Origin: Caulobacter rhizosphaerae
GTDB lineage: Bacteria; Pseudomonadota; Alphaproteobacteria; Caulobacterales; Caulobacteraceae
DNA length: 64,000 bases
NCBI RefSeq assembly: GCF_010977555.1
Contig: NZ_CP048815.1
Span: 2,286,501-2,350,500, forward strand
Direction of reading: 5' to 3'
The notes beneath the pieces are model-generated. The model searched no databases. It saw only the letters and a program-made list of their open reading frames with translations, and was not told the DNA's origin. A program made the position numbers and the translations under genes. Within the stretch, counting starts at the first letter, position 1. Each line of letters opens with the position of its first letter. Of this stretch, positions 28,067 to 36,007 are shown piece by piece.

Positions 28067-28878
28067 AGCACGACCTCGCCGGTCGGGAAGGCGAGCAGGT
28101 GACCTTCGCCATGGGTGGGCCCGGACTCGACGCCGAGCTGGCTTAGCAAGCGGCGGCGGATGGCCTGGAAGCGGGCGTCGAGCGTTCGCGGCCGGTCCAG
28201 CGTGATGCGCTCTTCGGCGGCGATACGGCCCTTGTCCAGCACCAGAACCCGGTCGGCCAGGGCGATGGCCTCGTCGACGTCGTGGGTGACCAGCAGCACG
28301 GCCGGCGCGTGCTCGCGCCACAGCGACAGCACCAGATCGTGCATCTTCAGGCGGGTCAGGGCGTCCAGCGCCGCGAACGGTTCGTCCAGCAGCAGCAGGC
28401 CCGGCGCGCGGACCAGGGCCCGGGCCAGGGCCGTGCGCTGAGCCTCGCCGCCCGAGAGGGTGCCGGGCCACGCGTCGAGGCGATGGCTAAGGCCCACCTC
28501 CTTCAGCGCCGCCTCGGCGCGGGCCCGGACGTTGCCGCCGGAAAGGCCAAGGGCGACATTGCGCCAGACCTTCTTCCACGGCAGCAAGCGCGCATCCTGG
28601 AACACGACCGCCCGGGCGTCGGGGGTCTTCACGTCCTGCCCCCCGGCAGGGTCGAGCCCGGCCAAGGTTCGCAGCAGGGTTGTCTTGCCTGAGCCGCTGG
28701 CGCCCAGCAGGGCGACGAACTCACCCGGGGCGATCGACAGGTCCAGGCCGTCGATGACGGTGTTGTCGCCGAAGCGGCGGACGAAGTTCGAGAGCCGTAC
28801 GGCGGGTTCGGCGGCCTGCTGGAGGGGGCGGGTGACGGCGGGGCGAGGGAGTCGCGGTTGCGAAACGGCCATGATCAT
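28063..28878 (-). CDS. ssuB: Sulfonate-type ABC transporter ATP-binding protein
   Basis: 271 residues, start ATG 28878 overlapping the permease stop (ATGA). Walker A is GASGSGKTT, the Q-loop is FQDARLLPW, the signature is LSGGEAQR, Walker B is LLLLDEPFAALD and the switch histidine is in LLVTHDVDEA. The FQDARLLPWKKVWRNVALGL block is characteristic of the SsuB/TauB/NrtD branch. It energises the importer with the permease encoded just before it. Confidence 0.93.
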   Translation of the reverse strand: MIMAVSQPRLPRPAVTRPLQQAAEPAVRLSNFVRRFGDNTVIDGLDLSIAPGEFVALLGASGSGKTTLLRTLAGLDPAGGQDVKTPDARAVVFQDARLLPWKKVWRNVALGLSGGNVRARAEAALKEVGLSHRLDAWPGTLSGGEAQRTALARALVRAPGLLLLDEPFAALDALTRLKMHDLVLSLWREHAPAVLLVTHDVDEAIALADRVLVLDKGRIAAEERITLDRPRTLDARFQAIRRRLLSQLGVESGPTHGEGHLLAFPTGEVVL

Positions 28879-29684
28879 TGCTCCACAAGGCTGGGGCGCC
28901 ACGCCAGCGCCTTGCGCTCCAGCGTGCGGACAAGGGCGTCGGCGCCGAGGCCGAGTAGGGCGTAGACGACCAAGCAGACGACGATGATGTCGGTTCGCAT
29001 GAAGTCGCGGGCGTTGTTGACCAGATAGCCCAGCCCGGCCTGGGCGTTGATCTGTTCGGAGATCACCAGCACCAGCACCGCAACCCCCAGGGCGTAGCGC
29101 AGGCCGATGAAGAACGAGGGCAGGGCGCCGGGCAGGATTACCTCGCGCACCAGGCTCCAGCCCGAGAGGCCAAAGCTGCGGGCGGCCTCGACCAGGCGCA
29201 CGTCGACGCCGCGGATGCCGGCGAACAGGTTCAGGTACAGCGGAAAGGTCGCCGAGACGGTGATCAGCAGGATCTTCGGCGTCTCGCCGATGCCGAACCA
29301 CACGATGAACAGCGGCGTCAGGGCAAGAACCGGGATTGTCCGCTTGATCTGCATCAGCGGGTCGACCAGCGTCTCGCCCCAGCGCGACAGGCCCGAGATC
29401 AGGCCTAGGGTGGTGGCCAGAACCAGGGCGACGCCGAGGCCAGCGCCGGCGCGGGCCAGGGAGACCAGAAGGTTGCGGGGCAGTTCGCCCGAGACGGTCA
29501 GGGACCAGAAAGTCTCCAGGACCGTGGATGGCGCGGCCAGCACCCGGGGCGGGACGACGCCGGTGCGCGCGCCCAGCTCCCACAAGGCCAGCAATAGGAC
29601 CGGAGACAACCAGCGGGCGCGGGCCAGGCTGGGCCAGCGCCATGGCCTAGGTTCAGAAATTCTGTAGGTCGTCGCCAGAGACAC
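28875..29684 (-). CDS. ssuC: Sulfonate-type ABC transporter permease
   Basis: 269 residues from the GTG at 29684, which has AGAGG seven bases upstream; an in-frame TTG at 29720 would lengthen it by 12 residues and lacks such a site. Six hydrophobic segments are visible and the binding-protein-dependent permease loop is present (EAARSFGLSGWSLVREVILPGALPSFFIGLRYALG). The ending ALVRTLERKALAWRP is typical of SsuC. First gene of the operon, reading away from the LysR gene at 29814. Confidence 0.9.
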   Translation of the reverse strand: MSLATTYRISEPRPWRWPSLARARWLSPVLLLALWELGARTGVVPPRVLAAPSTVLETFWSLTVSGELPRNLLVSLARAGAGLGVALVLATTLGLISGLSRWGETLVDPLMQIKRTIPVLALTPLFIVWFGIGETPKILLITVSATFPLYLNLFAGIRGVDVRLVEAARSFGLSGWSLVREVILPGALPSFFIGLRYALGVAVLVLVISEQINAQAGLGYLVNNARDFMRTDIIVVCLVVYALLGLGADALVRTLERKALAWRPSLVEQ

Positions 29685-29813
29685 TGCGGTCCTCTCTCGT
29701 CGGAAACCGTTGCGACGCAAGCGCCGTGGGTCCAGAAAGAAGGACGTTGAATTCCTACTTGATCAATAGACTTATCCTCACAGGCCTTATTAGCATTTCT
29801 CAAGAGGACGCCC

Positions 29814-30650
29814 ATGGTCACCAACCTGCCGACCGAACTGCTGCGGAGCTTCGTGGCGATCGTCGACTCCGGTTCGATGCTGCGGGCGACCGAGCGGGTG
29901 TTCGTCACCCAGTCGGCGCTGAGCCTGCAGATGAAGCGCCTGGAGGAGACGGTGCTGACGCCGCTGTTCCACCGCGAGGGGCGGCGCCTGGTGCTGACGC
30001 CGGCGGGTCAGACCCTGCTGCCGAGGGCGAGGGAGATCCTGGCGCTGAACGATCGCGCCGTGGTGGCCCTGACCGGCGACGCCCTGGCTGGACCGGCGCG
30101 CGTCGGCCTCGTGCAGGACTTCGCCGAGACCCTGCTGTCGGGGGTGCTGGCGCGGTTCGCCCAGCTCAATCCCGACACCCAGCTGCAGGTGCGGGTGGCG
30201 GGCTCGCCGGAGCTTCTGGGCCTGCTGGAGGCCGATCGGCTGGACGTCGTCCTGTGCATGGGCGCGGCGGACGATCCGCGGGCCGCGCGCGTGGTCCCCA
30301 TGGCGTGGCATGGCGACGCCGCCCTGGCTGAGAGCGACGTCCTGCCGGTCGCCATCCTGGAGTCGCCCTGCCGCTTTCGCGACGCCGCCCTGGCCGCGCT
30401 GGAGCGGGACGGGCGGCCGTTCCGGGTGGCTCTCGAAACCCCGAGCCTGTCGGCCCTGCGCGCGGCGGTGCAGGCGGGTCTGGCGGTCACCTGCCGCACA
30501 GCCCTGTTCCTGCCCGAGCGCGCGCCGCTGGCCAGCAATCACCTGCCGTCGCTGCCCGACGTGGCCTATGTCCAGCGGATCAACGACACCCCGCACGCAT
30601 CGATCGTCAAGCTGGGGCAGTTGATCCACGCCGCGGCGTTGGATCTCTAG
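29814..30650 (+). CDS. LysR-family regulator of the organosulfur region
   Basis: 278 residues. An N-terminal winged helix (PTELLRSFVAIVDSGSMLRATERVFVTQSALSLQMKRLEETVLTPLFHREGRRLVLT) is joined to a substrate-binding-like effector domain. It is transcribed divergently from ssuC across 129 bases. That AT-rich gap contains GACTTATCC and GCCTTATTAG, which may be part of its binding site. LysR regulators of sulfur use (Cbl-like) often have this layout. GAGG precedes the ATG. Its stop and the stop of the next, convergent gene share the palindrome CTAG at 30647-30650. Confidence 0.85.
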   Translation: MVTNLPTELLRSFVAIVDSGSMLRATERVFVTQSALSLQMKRLEETVLTPLFHREGRRLVLTPAGQTLLPRAREILALNDRAVVALTGDALAGPARVGLVQDFAETLLSGVLARFAQLNPDTQLQVRVAGSPELLGLLEADRLDVVLCMGAADDPRAARVVPMAWHGDAALAESDVLPVAILESPCRFRDAALAALERDGRPFRVALETPSLSALRAAVQAGLAVTCRTALFLPERAPLASNHLPSLPDVAYVQRINDTPHASIVKLGQLIHAAALDL

Positions 30651-32002
30651 GTCAACGCCGCCATCACCGTCTCGGCCACGGCGGCGACCTGGACGCGGAT
30701 GTCCGGCACGGCGGTGACCTCCCACGAGGTTCCGCGCGTCGCGGGACCAACGGCCAGGAGGGTCGGCGAGGCCTGGCCGGAGAGGTCGCGCAGCCGGTTG
30801 TCGTCGTCGACATCGAAACCGAGGCGCAGCGGATCAGGTCGCGCCAGGCCGCGCCGAACCAGGTCCAGGATCAGAGGATCGGTGGAGTTCAGGACGTCTC
30901 CGGTCGGACCAGTGCAGTTGATGACCCGGGCCGCGCGGAAGGCGTAGCCTTTGTCCTGACCACGCCCGCGCCAGCGGCACAGGGCGAAGCCGTCGGCTTC
31001 CAGCGTCAGGCTGCGGATCTTGCCGGCCGCCAGGACCAGTTGACCGGTGGCGCGCAGGGCGCCGATCCGGCCGGCGACCAGCGGGGCCAAGCGGTGACGG
31101 TGAATGTCCCAGAACGGACGGGCATGACGCAGGAAGGCTTGTTTCTGCGGCGCGGACCAGCTGCGCCACAAGGCCTGTGTCGCCGGTCGGATGGCGTCGA
31201 TCGCGGTACGCCAGCCATGGTCGCCGGCGGCCGTACGCAGCCAGCTGAACGCCTCGAGCGGCGAGAGATCGTTGGCCGGCGGCGTCGGCAGGACCAGCGG
31301 CGGCGCGCCGTCGTGCTCCAGCGGCGCCAGGCCACGCCGCGACAGCGCCAGCATGGGGCGGCCCGGTTGCGCGTCGTTCAGCGACAGCGCGACGTCCACC
31401 ATGGTCAGACCCGTACCGATCAACAGCACCGGACCCGCCGGCAACTGGGTTGCGTCCCAACGCCAGGGATCGGCGACATAGGCCTGCGAGGCGGCGAAGG
31501 CCTCGTCGACCCCAGGGGGGCGCGCCGGCGGCGGATTGCCCAGGGCCAGGACAACGGCATGGGCCGTGACCGCCCGTCCCATGGCGCACCGAAGGCGCCA
31601 GCCGTCGCCACCCGGCTCGATCCCGACCACCGCGTCCGGCGTGACCACCAGGCGGCCGGCGCCGGCGGCTCCCTCGGCGATCTCGACGACCTGCTGCTGG
31701 ATATAGCGGCCATAGTCCGCGCGCGTGGCGAAGTCCGCCGGGTCCAGGGCGAGCCTCTCGCGGTTCAGCCATCTGACGAAGTGTTCGGGGTCGTCCGGCC
31801 AGGCGCTCATATTGCCGGCCCGCACGTTCAGGCGATGATCCGGATTGTGTGAGGCGTAGGCGGCCCCAAGGCCGACGGGTGTGCGCCGCTCGAACAGGAT
31901 CACCTTGGCGTCGGCCGAGCGCTTGAGGATGTTCAGCGCGGTCGCCACCCCGCTGAACCCAGCGCCGACCACGGCGATGACAGGTGCTGACCTAGCGCGC
32001 AT
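30647..32002 (-). CDS. FAD/NAD(P)-binding oxidoreductase of unknown substrate
   Basis: 451 residues. The FAD fold opens with VIAVVGAGFSGVATALNIL. It continues with GLGAAYASHNPDHRLNVRAGNMSAWPDDPEHFVRWL, a block I associate with NAD_binding_9-type FAD proteins. A second nucleotide region (PVLLIGTGLTMVDVALSL) and a late RVINCTGPTGDVLNSTDPL follow. No membrane segment or signal is seen. It is convergent with the LysR gene and has no obvious partner. I cannot name its substrate; the family includes proteins of secondary metabolism and of siderophore hydroxylation. Confidence 0.78.
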   Translation of the reverse strand: MRARSAPVIAVVGAGFSGVATALNILKRSADAKVILFERRTPVGLGAAYASHNPDHRLNVRAGNMSAWPDDPEHFVRWLNRERLALDPADFATRADYGRYIQQQVVEIAEGAAGAGRLVVTPDAVVGIEPGGDGWRLRCAMGRAVTAHAVVLALGNPPPARPPGVDEAFAASQAYVADPWRWDATQLPAGPVLLIGTGLTMVDVALSLNDAQPGRPMLALSRRGLAPLEHDGAPPLVLPTPPANDLSPLEAFSWLRTAAGDHGWRTAIDAIRPATQALWRSWSAPQKQAFLRHARPFWDIHRHRLAPLVAGRIGALRATGQLVLAAGKIRSLTLEADGFALCRWRGRGQDKGYAFRAARVINCTGPTGDVLNSTDPLILDLVRRGLARPDPLRLGFDVDDDNRLRDLSGQASPTLLAVGPATRGTSWEVTAVPDIRVQVAAVAETVMAALT

Positions 32003-32324
32003 GGGAAAACTCTATAAACTTAATAGGGTTTTCTCGACCATCGCCCGGCATTCTGCAAGTCGCCCGGGCGATCTGTGTTGCGCAGGCGTCGTGGATCGTT
32101 CGAGGATTATCAGTAATATATTGAAATTATTATATAAAATTGCTGGTTTCATCGGCGCGGCAGGCATAGCCGCCCGCGCGACGTCTGTCGCGAGAATGGG
32201 GCCTCGACAGGCGAGCCACCTTTAGACGGCTCTTCGGAGGCGGCACGGCCTTAGCTTGTGCAAACGCCGGGCGGCGCGTTCCGGTACGACGGACGGTCCG
32301 GGCCGGTCTTCCCGCGGCGCGGCG
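32003..32324. other. Intergenic region with a very AT-rich segment
   Basis: About 320 bases with no convincing gene. Around 32096-32150 the sequence is strikingly AT-rich for this genome (ATTATCAGTAATATATTG and TTATTATATAAAATTG). It could serve as promoter for the minus-strand oxidoreductase at 32002 or be the end of the downstream cluster. No hairpin terminator with a T-run was found after the 32325 stop. Confidence 0.5.
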
Positions 32325-32966
32325 TCATTTCACGAGGAGGCGCACCGCGTTCGTAGTCGTCACCAGGGTGCGTGGCGCGGCGTCCTGGGTTTGAACGGTA
32401 AGCTCGGCCGCCTCGTTCGTGGTCAGGACCTTGTCCTCGGCGCTCACGAAGGTCGCCGACAATCCCCGGGCCGCCAAAAGCGTGTCGGCCTGGGCGCCCT
32501 TCAGGCCACGCACGTCGGGCATGGGCGCCGCGTCGTCGAGGGCCTGGGGAGGCGGTACGGGAAGAATCTTGAAGGTCAGCTTTGCCGCGCCCTGGCCTTG
32601 AAAGGCGTAGCGCTGCTGAAAACCCGCGTCGACCGGAGTGACGTAGGTGCGCGCCTGCCCGACGGCTCCGGGCTGGTTCGCGCCGCCAGCGCTGCCGTCC
32701 GCGCCGCCGGTTCCTCCGACATGCATCGAGACCTGCACCTCGCAGGTTGTCTCGGGCAGCACGTAGAAGGTGGGGCGGTAGCCAATGGCGCGCAGCGCCT
32801 GGACGCCCTCGTCGCCATCGGTTTCGTACATGGCCAGAGTCGCGGCTAGGGAGGCATGGTCGAGCGCAGCCTGGGCTTCGGCGACACCGCGGCCGACTGC
32901 CGCGATGACCTCGCCGAGCGGGGTCGCCAGGCTGTCGCTGAGGAAATCGGCTGCATCCTGGGCCAT
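32325..32966 (-). CDS. Unrecognised cluster protein: shared PTFY domain plus PASTA-like tail
   Basis: 213 residues, last gene of the 32325-41232 cluster, one base after the previous stop. Residues ~10-140 carry the domain shared by the cluster: a helix (TPLGEVIAAVGRGVAEAQAALDHASLA), the motif AIGYRPTFYVL, a strand (TTCEVQVSMHV), a Gly-rich loop, and a strand ending in a proline motif (AAKLTFKILPVPPPQ). Residues ~148-213 (MPDVRGLKGAQADTLLAARGL onward) resemble a PASTA module as found in penicillin-binding proteins and kinases. There is no signal peptide or membrane segment. Function unknown. Confidence 0.72.
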   Translation of the reverse strand: MAQDAADFLSDSLATPLGEVIAAVGRGVAEAQAALDHASLAATLAMYETDGDEGVQALRAIGYRPTFYVLPETTCEVQVSMHVGGTGGADGSAGGANQPGAVGQARTYVTPVDAGFQQRYAFQGQGAAKLTFKILPVPPPQALDDAAPMPDVRGLKGAQADTLLAARGLSATFVSAEDKVLTTNEAAELTVQTQDAAPRTLVTTTNAVRLLVK

Positions 32967-32967
32967 C

Positions 32968-34305
32968 TCAAGTTTCCTTTTTTACATCGGCGGCGAAGAT
33001 CACCAGCACCCTCGCGCCGCGCCCGCTGACTGCGCCCGCGACGGGCGACTGCACCATCGCCTGTCCCGGCGCGACGGCCGGGTTGAGCGCGAGCGGGCCC
33101 ACGCTGGCGTCCAGAGTCAGGCCGACCGAAGCCAGGACCCGCCTCGCCGCGTTCTCGGTCAGTTGGCTGACGTCGGGCACGCGCGGACCGCCCTCGGCGG
33201 ACGCCGTTTCCCCCGGAAGGAACTCCATCCTGATGTCGCTGAGCGCGCCCGGCGGCACGGTCTTCAGATCTTCCTTGCCCAGCAGTTCTAGGCGGCCGCC
33301 GTCGTCCTGCAGCACGGCCTTCGCCGTCACCTGGATCGCCCCCAGGGAAAAGCCGCGCGGCTTCAACGTGGTTTGGGCGTCGTCGAGTTGGCTGGCCACG
33401 GTGGTGGCCAGATCGACCATGCCCACCGCCTTTCCGCCAACCGCCGGCCTGACCGTCGCCGCGGCGATCGCCTGTTCCTGCTGGGCGACCGTGGCGCGCA
33501 GGCCGGCGATGACGGTCTCCTGGTCATCGATGACCCGGGCCCGGTCGGCCAGCAAACCATCGCGTTCGGCCAGGTCCTTGTCGCGCTGGGCAAGGCGGGT
33601 GGACAAGGCCTGAGCAGCCTCCTCGGCGGTCTGGGCGCGCGCGACGGCGACATCGGCCTTGGCGACGACGTCCCGCAGATTGGCGATTTCGGCGTCGCGC
33701 TGGACCAGGTCCTTGTCGCTCTGGGCAAGGCGGATCGACAGGGTCTGGACGGTTTCTTCCGCGGTCTGGGCGCGCGCGGTGGCGAGATCGGCCTTGACGG
33801 CGAGGCCCCGCAGGTTGGCGATTTCGGCGTCGCGCTCCGCAAGGACCCGGGTCTGGTTGGCGATCAGGGTGTCGCGTTCAGCCAGATCACGGGTGACCGT
33901 GCTCGGCGTTTCCGACGCGGCGACCCCGCCCACCATCAGCGTCTCGCCGCGCAAGCCGGCGGTCGCGAAGGTGCGGGGCTGGGCGAAGCGCTCCACCGCC
34001 GCGAGGTGCTGGACCTGCCCGAAGTCGACCACCAGGCTTCCGCCCCGGGCGGCGCGCGCGATCGCCGGGCTGACCGACATTATCGCCGCGCTCTCCACGA
34101 GCCGGAAGGCCGGGGCGAGGGGGAGGGTGTCGTCCTCGATTGTCCCCGATCCCTTGGCGCGGCCGTCGGCTCCTGTCTTGGCGGTCGATCTGGTCGTCCA
34201 GGCGTTGGCCTGAAGATCGAACAGCTGGACCTCCAGGGCCATGCCCGCGACGGGGGCGCCGGCGGCGTCGGCCAGCCGCGCCGACCAGGTGAAGGTCGTG
34301 CTCAT
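32968..34305 (-). CDS. Unrecognised cluster protein: beta domain, long coiled coil, cryptic shared domain, PASTA-like tail
   Basis: 445 residues with four parts. Residues ~1-110 look like an Ig- or transthyretin-like beta fold (DAAGAPVAGMALEVQLF, then TGADGRAKGSG). Residues ~138-285 are a long coiled coil containing a 45-residue tandem repeat (DKDL..RDAEIANLR). Residues ~296-368 carry a compact version of the cluster's shared domain (VDLATTVASQLDDAQTTL, FSLGAIQVTAKAVLQ, ALSDIRMEFLPG). Residues ~375-440 are a PASTA-like module (VPDVSQLTENAARRVLASVG onward). The start overlaps the previous stop as ATGA. No signal peptide is seen. Confidence 0.72.
   Translation of the reverse strand: MSTTFTWSARLADAAGAPVAGMALEVQLFDLQANAWTTRSTAKTGADGRAKGSGTIEDDTLPLAPAFRLVESAAIMSVSPAIARAARGGSLVVDFGQVQHLAAVERFAQPRTFATAGLRGETLMVGGVAASETPSTVTRDLAERDTLIANQTRVLAERDAEIANLRGLAVKADLATARAQTAEETVQTLSIRLAQSDKDLVQRDAEIANLRDVVAKADVAVARAQTAEEAAQALSTRLAQRDKDLAERDGLLADRARVIDDQETVIAGLRATVAQQEQAIAAATVRPAVGGKAVGMVDLATTVASQLDDAQTTLKPRGFSLGAIQVTAKAVLQDDGGRLELLGKEDLKTVPPGALSDIRMEFLPGETASAEGGPRVPDVSQLTENAARRVLASVGLTLDASVGPLALNPAVAPGQAMVQSPVAGAVSGRGARVLVIFAADVKKET
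33571..33840. repeat. Two tandem 135-bp repeats inside the coiled-coil gene
   Basis: Copies at 33571-33705 and 33706-33840 each begin CAGGTCCTTGTCGC and encode a 45-residue coiled-coil unit. Exact multiples of three keep the frame, so the coiled-coil length could change by recombination without damaging the protein. Confidence 0.75.
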
Positions 34306-34958
34306 CCCACGACCTCCAAACCGACGATGGCCCGCGCGCTGAAGGCGCCGATCGACGCAGCGACGGCGACGACGGCGCGCGCCGGCTCGCCGTCGGCGAT
34401 CGCCAGCGTGGTTGCGGCGCGGCCAGCCGCGTCGGTCCGCAGCAGGGCGGCCGCGAGGCGCGTTCCCGGCTTGCGCGCGAAGCCCGCAACGCCCCGCGCG
34501 GCCGAAAGAATGGCGGACGCGCCGTCGTCGATATTGAGTTCCACCGGTTGATCGGCCAGCACCTCGCCCGCGCTGTTGGTCACGGTCACGGCCAGGGACG
34601 CCTCGCCGCCGATGTTCTGGCCCACGGCGAAGGCGATGCGCGGCGTCGGCAGGCCGTCGCCAGGCGGCGTGGCCACCAGGCGGCCGCTGATCGTGCTGCT
34701 GACCTGCTGATTGCTCGCGCTCGGCGGACGGCCGGTGAACAGCAGGGCCACGGGACGCCCTCCGGTATCGACGCGGGTTTCCATGTCGACCTGGATCGAA
34801 AAGTCCAGATAGGGCAACTGGTAACCGCCCAGCGGACGGCCCGCTGGATCGATGCGCGGACCGCTGTTGAGCGCAATCTGGGCTTCACGCACCCCTTCGG
34901 CGAGCGCCACCAGCATTTCCTCGATCGAGTTGCCGACGAAGCGGCTTTCGGCCGGCAT
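34302..34958 (-). CDS. Unrecognised cluster protein: shared domain plus Ig-like domain
   Basis: 218 residues from the ATG at 34958, which shares one base with the previous stop (TGATG). Residues ~8-105 resemble the shared domain in shortened form: helix SIEEMLVALAEGVREAQIALN, strand PYLDFSIQVDMETRVD and the proline-ended strand QVSSTISGRLVATPPGD. The P-T-F-Y-like motif is degenerate (YQLPYLDF). Residues ~110-218 look like a bacterial Ig-like domain (SLAVTVTNSAGEVLADQPVELNIDDGA, LRTDAAGRAATTL). No signal peptide is visible. It overlaps the next gene by four bases. Confidence 0.68.
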   Translation of the reverse strand: MPAESRFVGNSIEEMLVALAEGVREAQIALNSGPRIDPAGRPLGGYQLPYLDFSIQVDMETRVDTGGRPVALLFTGRPPSASNQQVSSTISGRLVATPPGDGLPTPRIAFAVGQNIGGEASLAVTVTNSAGEVLADQPVELNIDDGASAILSAARGVAGFARKPGTRLAAALLRTDAAGRAATTLAIADGEPARAVVAVAASIGAFSARAIVGLEVVG

Positions 34959-36007
34959 CAATCGCCTCCCTCGGATTTGTCTCGAGCGTCGTCGGCGCGC
35001 TTGGCCTTCAGCCGTTCCAGCGCCCTGTCGCGACGAGCGTCGTCATGGGCTGCGTCAGCCTCGCGCAACTCGCGGACATCCCGCGCCATCTCGCGCATCT
35101 GGTCGGCCTTGTCAGTGAGTTCGTCGATCGTGCCGACCGCGACCGCAAGCTTTCGCGCGGTGTCCCGGACATAGGGATCGGCGCGGCCGAGACCGGGAAT
35201 CCGTTCGCGCGCGCGTTCGACCCAGTCCTGGGGAATGGCTTCACGGGCGGAGTCGAGCGCCCGTCCGGCGGCGGCGTAGGCGCGACGGCCGCGGCTCCGC
35301 ATGTCGCGAGCCCGTTCCAGTCGGCGATCGAGCGGATCGCCGGGACCGTTCCGGGGACGCTCGTCCGGCGTCCGCAGAGCTCGTCCGGCGTCGCGCAGCG
35401 CCCGGCCGCCGCCGGCGACCGCGGCCAGGCGACGGACCGCCTCGGCGCGCGGATCGGCGTCGCGATCGGCGGCTCCGGGGGACCGTTCGCCCGACTTTTC
35501 ACGCGTGCGGGGCGGGGCGGGACGCTCGAACATCTCGGGGAGGGACGCCGCGGCGCGCCTGAGGTCCGGAGGCAGGGCGCCGGGCGTCGGGCGCACCGCC
35601 TCGCCGGGCGTAGGTCTCAAGAGCGGGTTGGACGCGCCGCGAGGCGCCTCGCCCGGCGTGGCGCGGAGGACTGGGAAGGGGACAGGCGGCGGCGCGACCC
35701 GCCCCGCCGGAACGGGCGAGGCCGGGACCGCACGGGCCGCGTCGCGTCCCGCGCTCCAGCGGGCGAGCTCGGCCCGCCGCTGATCCAGCGGTGTCACCGC
35801 GTAGCGCGGATCGTTCGGCCCGGGCGCGGTCAGGCCCGCCATCCGCGCTTCCAGAGCGCGCCGCTCGTCCATCAGCCGCGCCAGCTCAGGCGACAACGTC
35901 GCCGGATCGGGGGACGCGGCGGTGGATGGCGCCGCCGCGATCCGTGTCGGGACGGGCGTCGGATCACGTGCGCGCTTCAGCGCGTCCTTCCAGGGCGCGT
36001 CGGACAT
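34958..36007 (-). CDS. Unrecognised cluster protein, proline/arginine-rich and probably disordered
   Basis: 349 residues without a recognised domain. The first ~170 residues are rich in Pro, Ala and Arg, with repeated TPGE/TPGA segments (RATPGEAPRG, RPTPGEAVRPTPGALPP). The C-terminal ~160 residues are charged and helical (ARDMRSRGRRAYAAAGRAL, then KADQMREMARDVRELREADAAHDDARRDRALERLK), which suggests a coiled coil. Start and stop overlap neighbours by one base each, so it is firmly in the operon. It may be a flexible linker or scaffold of the proposed assembly. Confidence 0.62.
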   Translation of the reverse strand: MSDAPWKDALKRARDPTPVPTRIAAAPSTAASPDPATLSPELARLMDERRALEARMAGLTAPGPNDPRYAVTPLDQRRAELARWSAGRDAARAVPASPVPAGRVAPPPVPFPVLRATPGEAPRGASNPLLRPTPGEAVRPTPGALPPDLRRAAASLPEMFERPAPPRTREKSGERSPGAADRDADPRAEAVRRLAAVAGGGRALRDAGRALRTPDERPRNGPGDPLDRRLERARDMRSRGRRAYAAAGRALDSAREAIPQDWVERARERIPGLGRADPYVRDTARKLAVAVGTIDELTDKADQMREMARDVRELREADAAHDDARRDRALERLKAKRADDARDKSEGGD

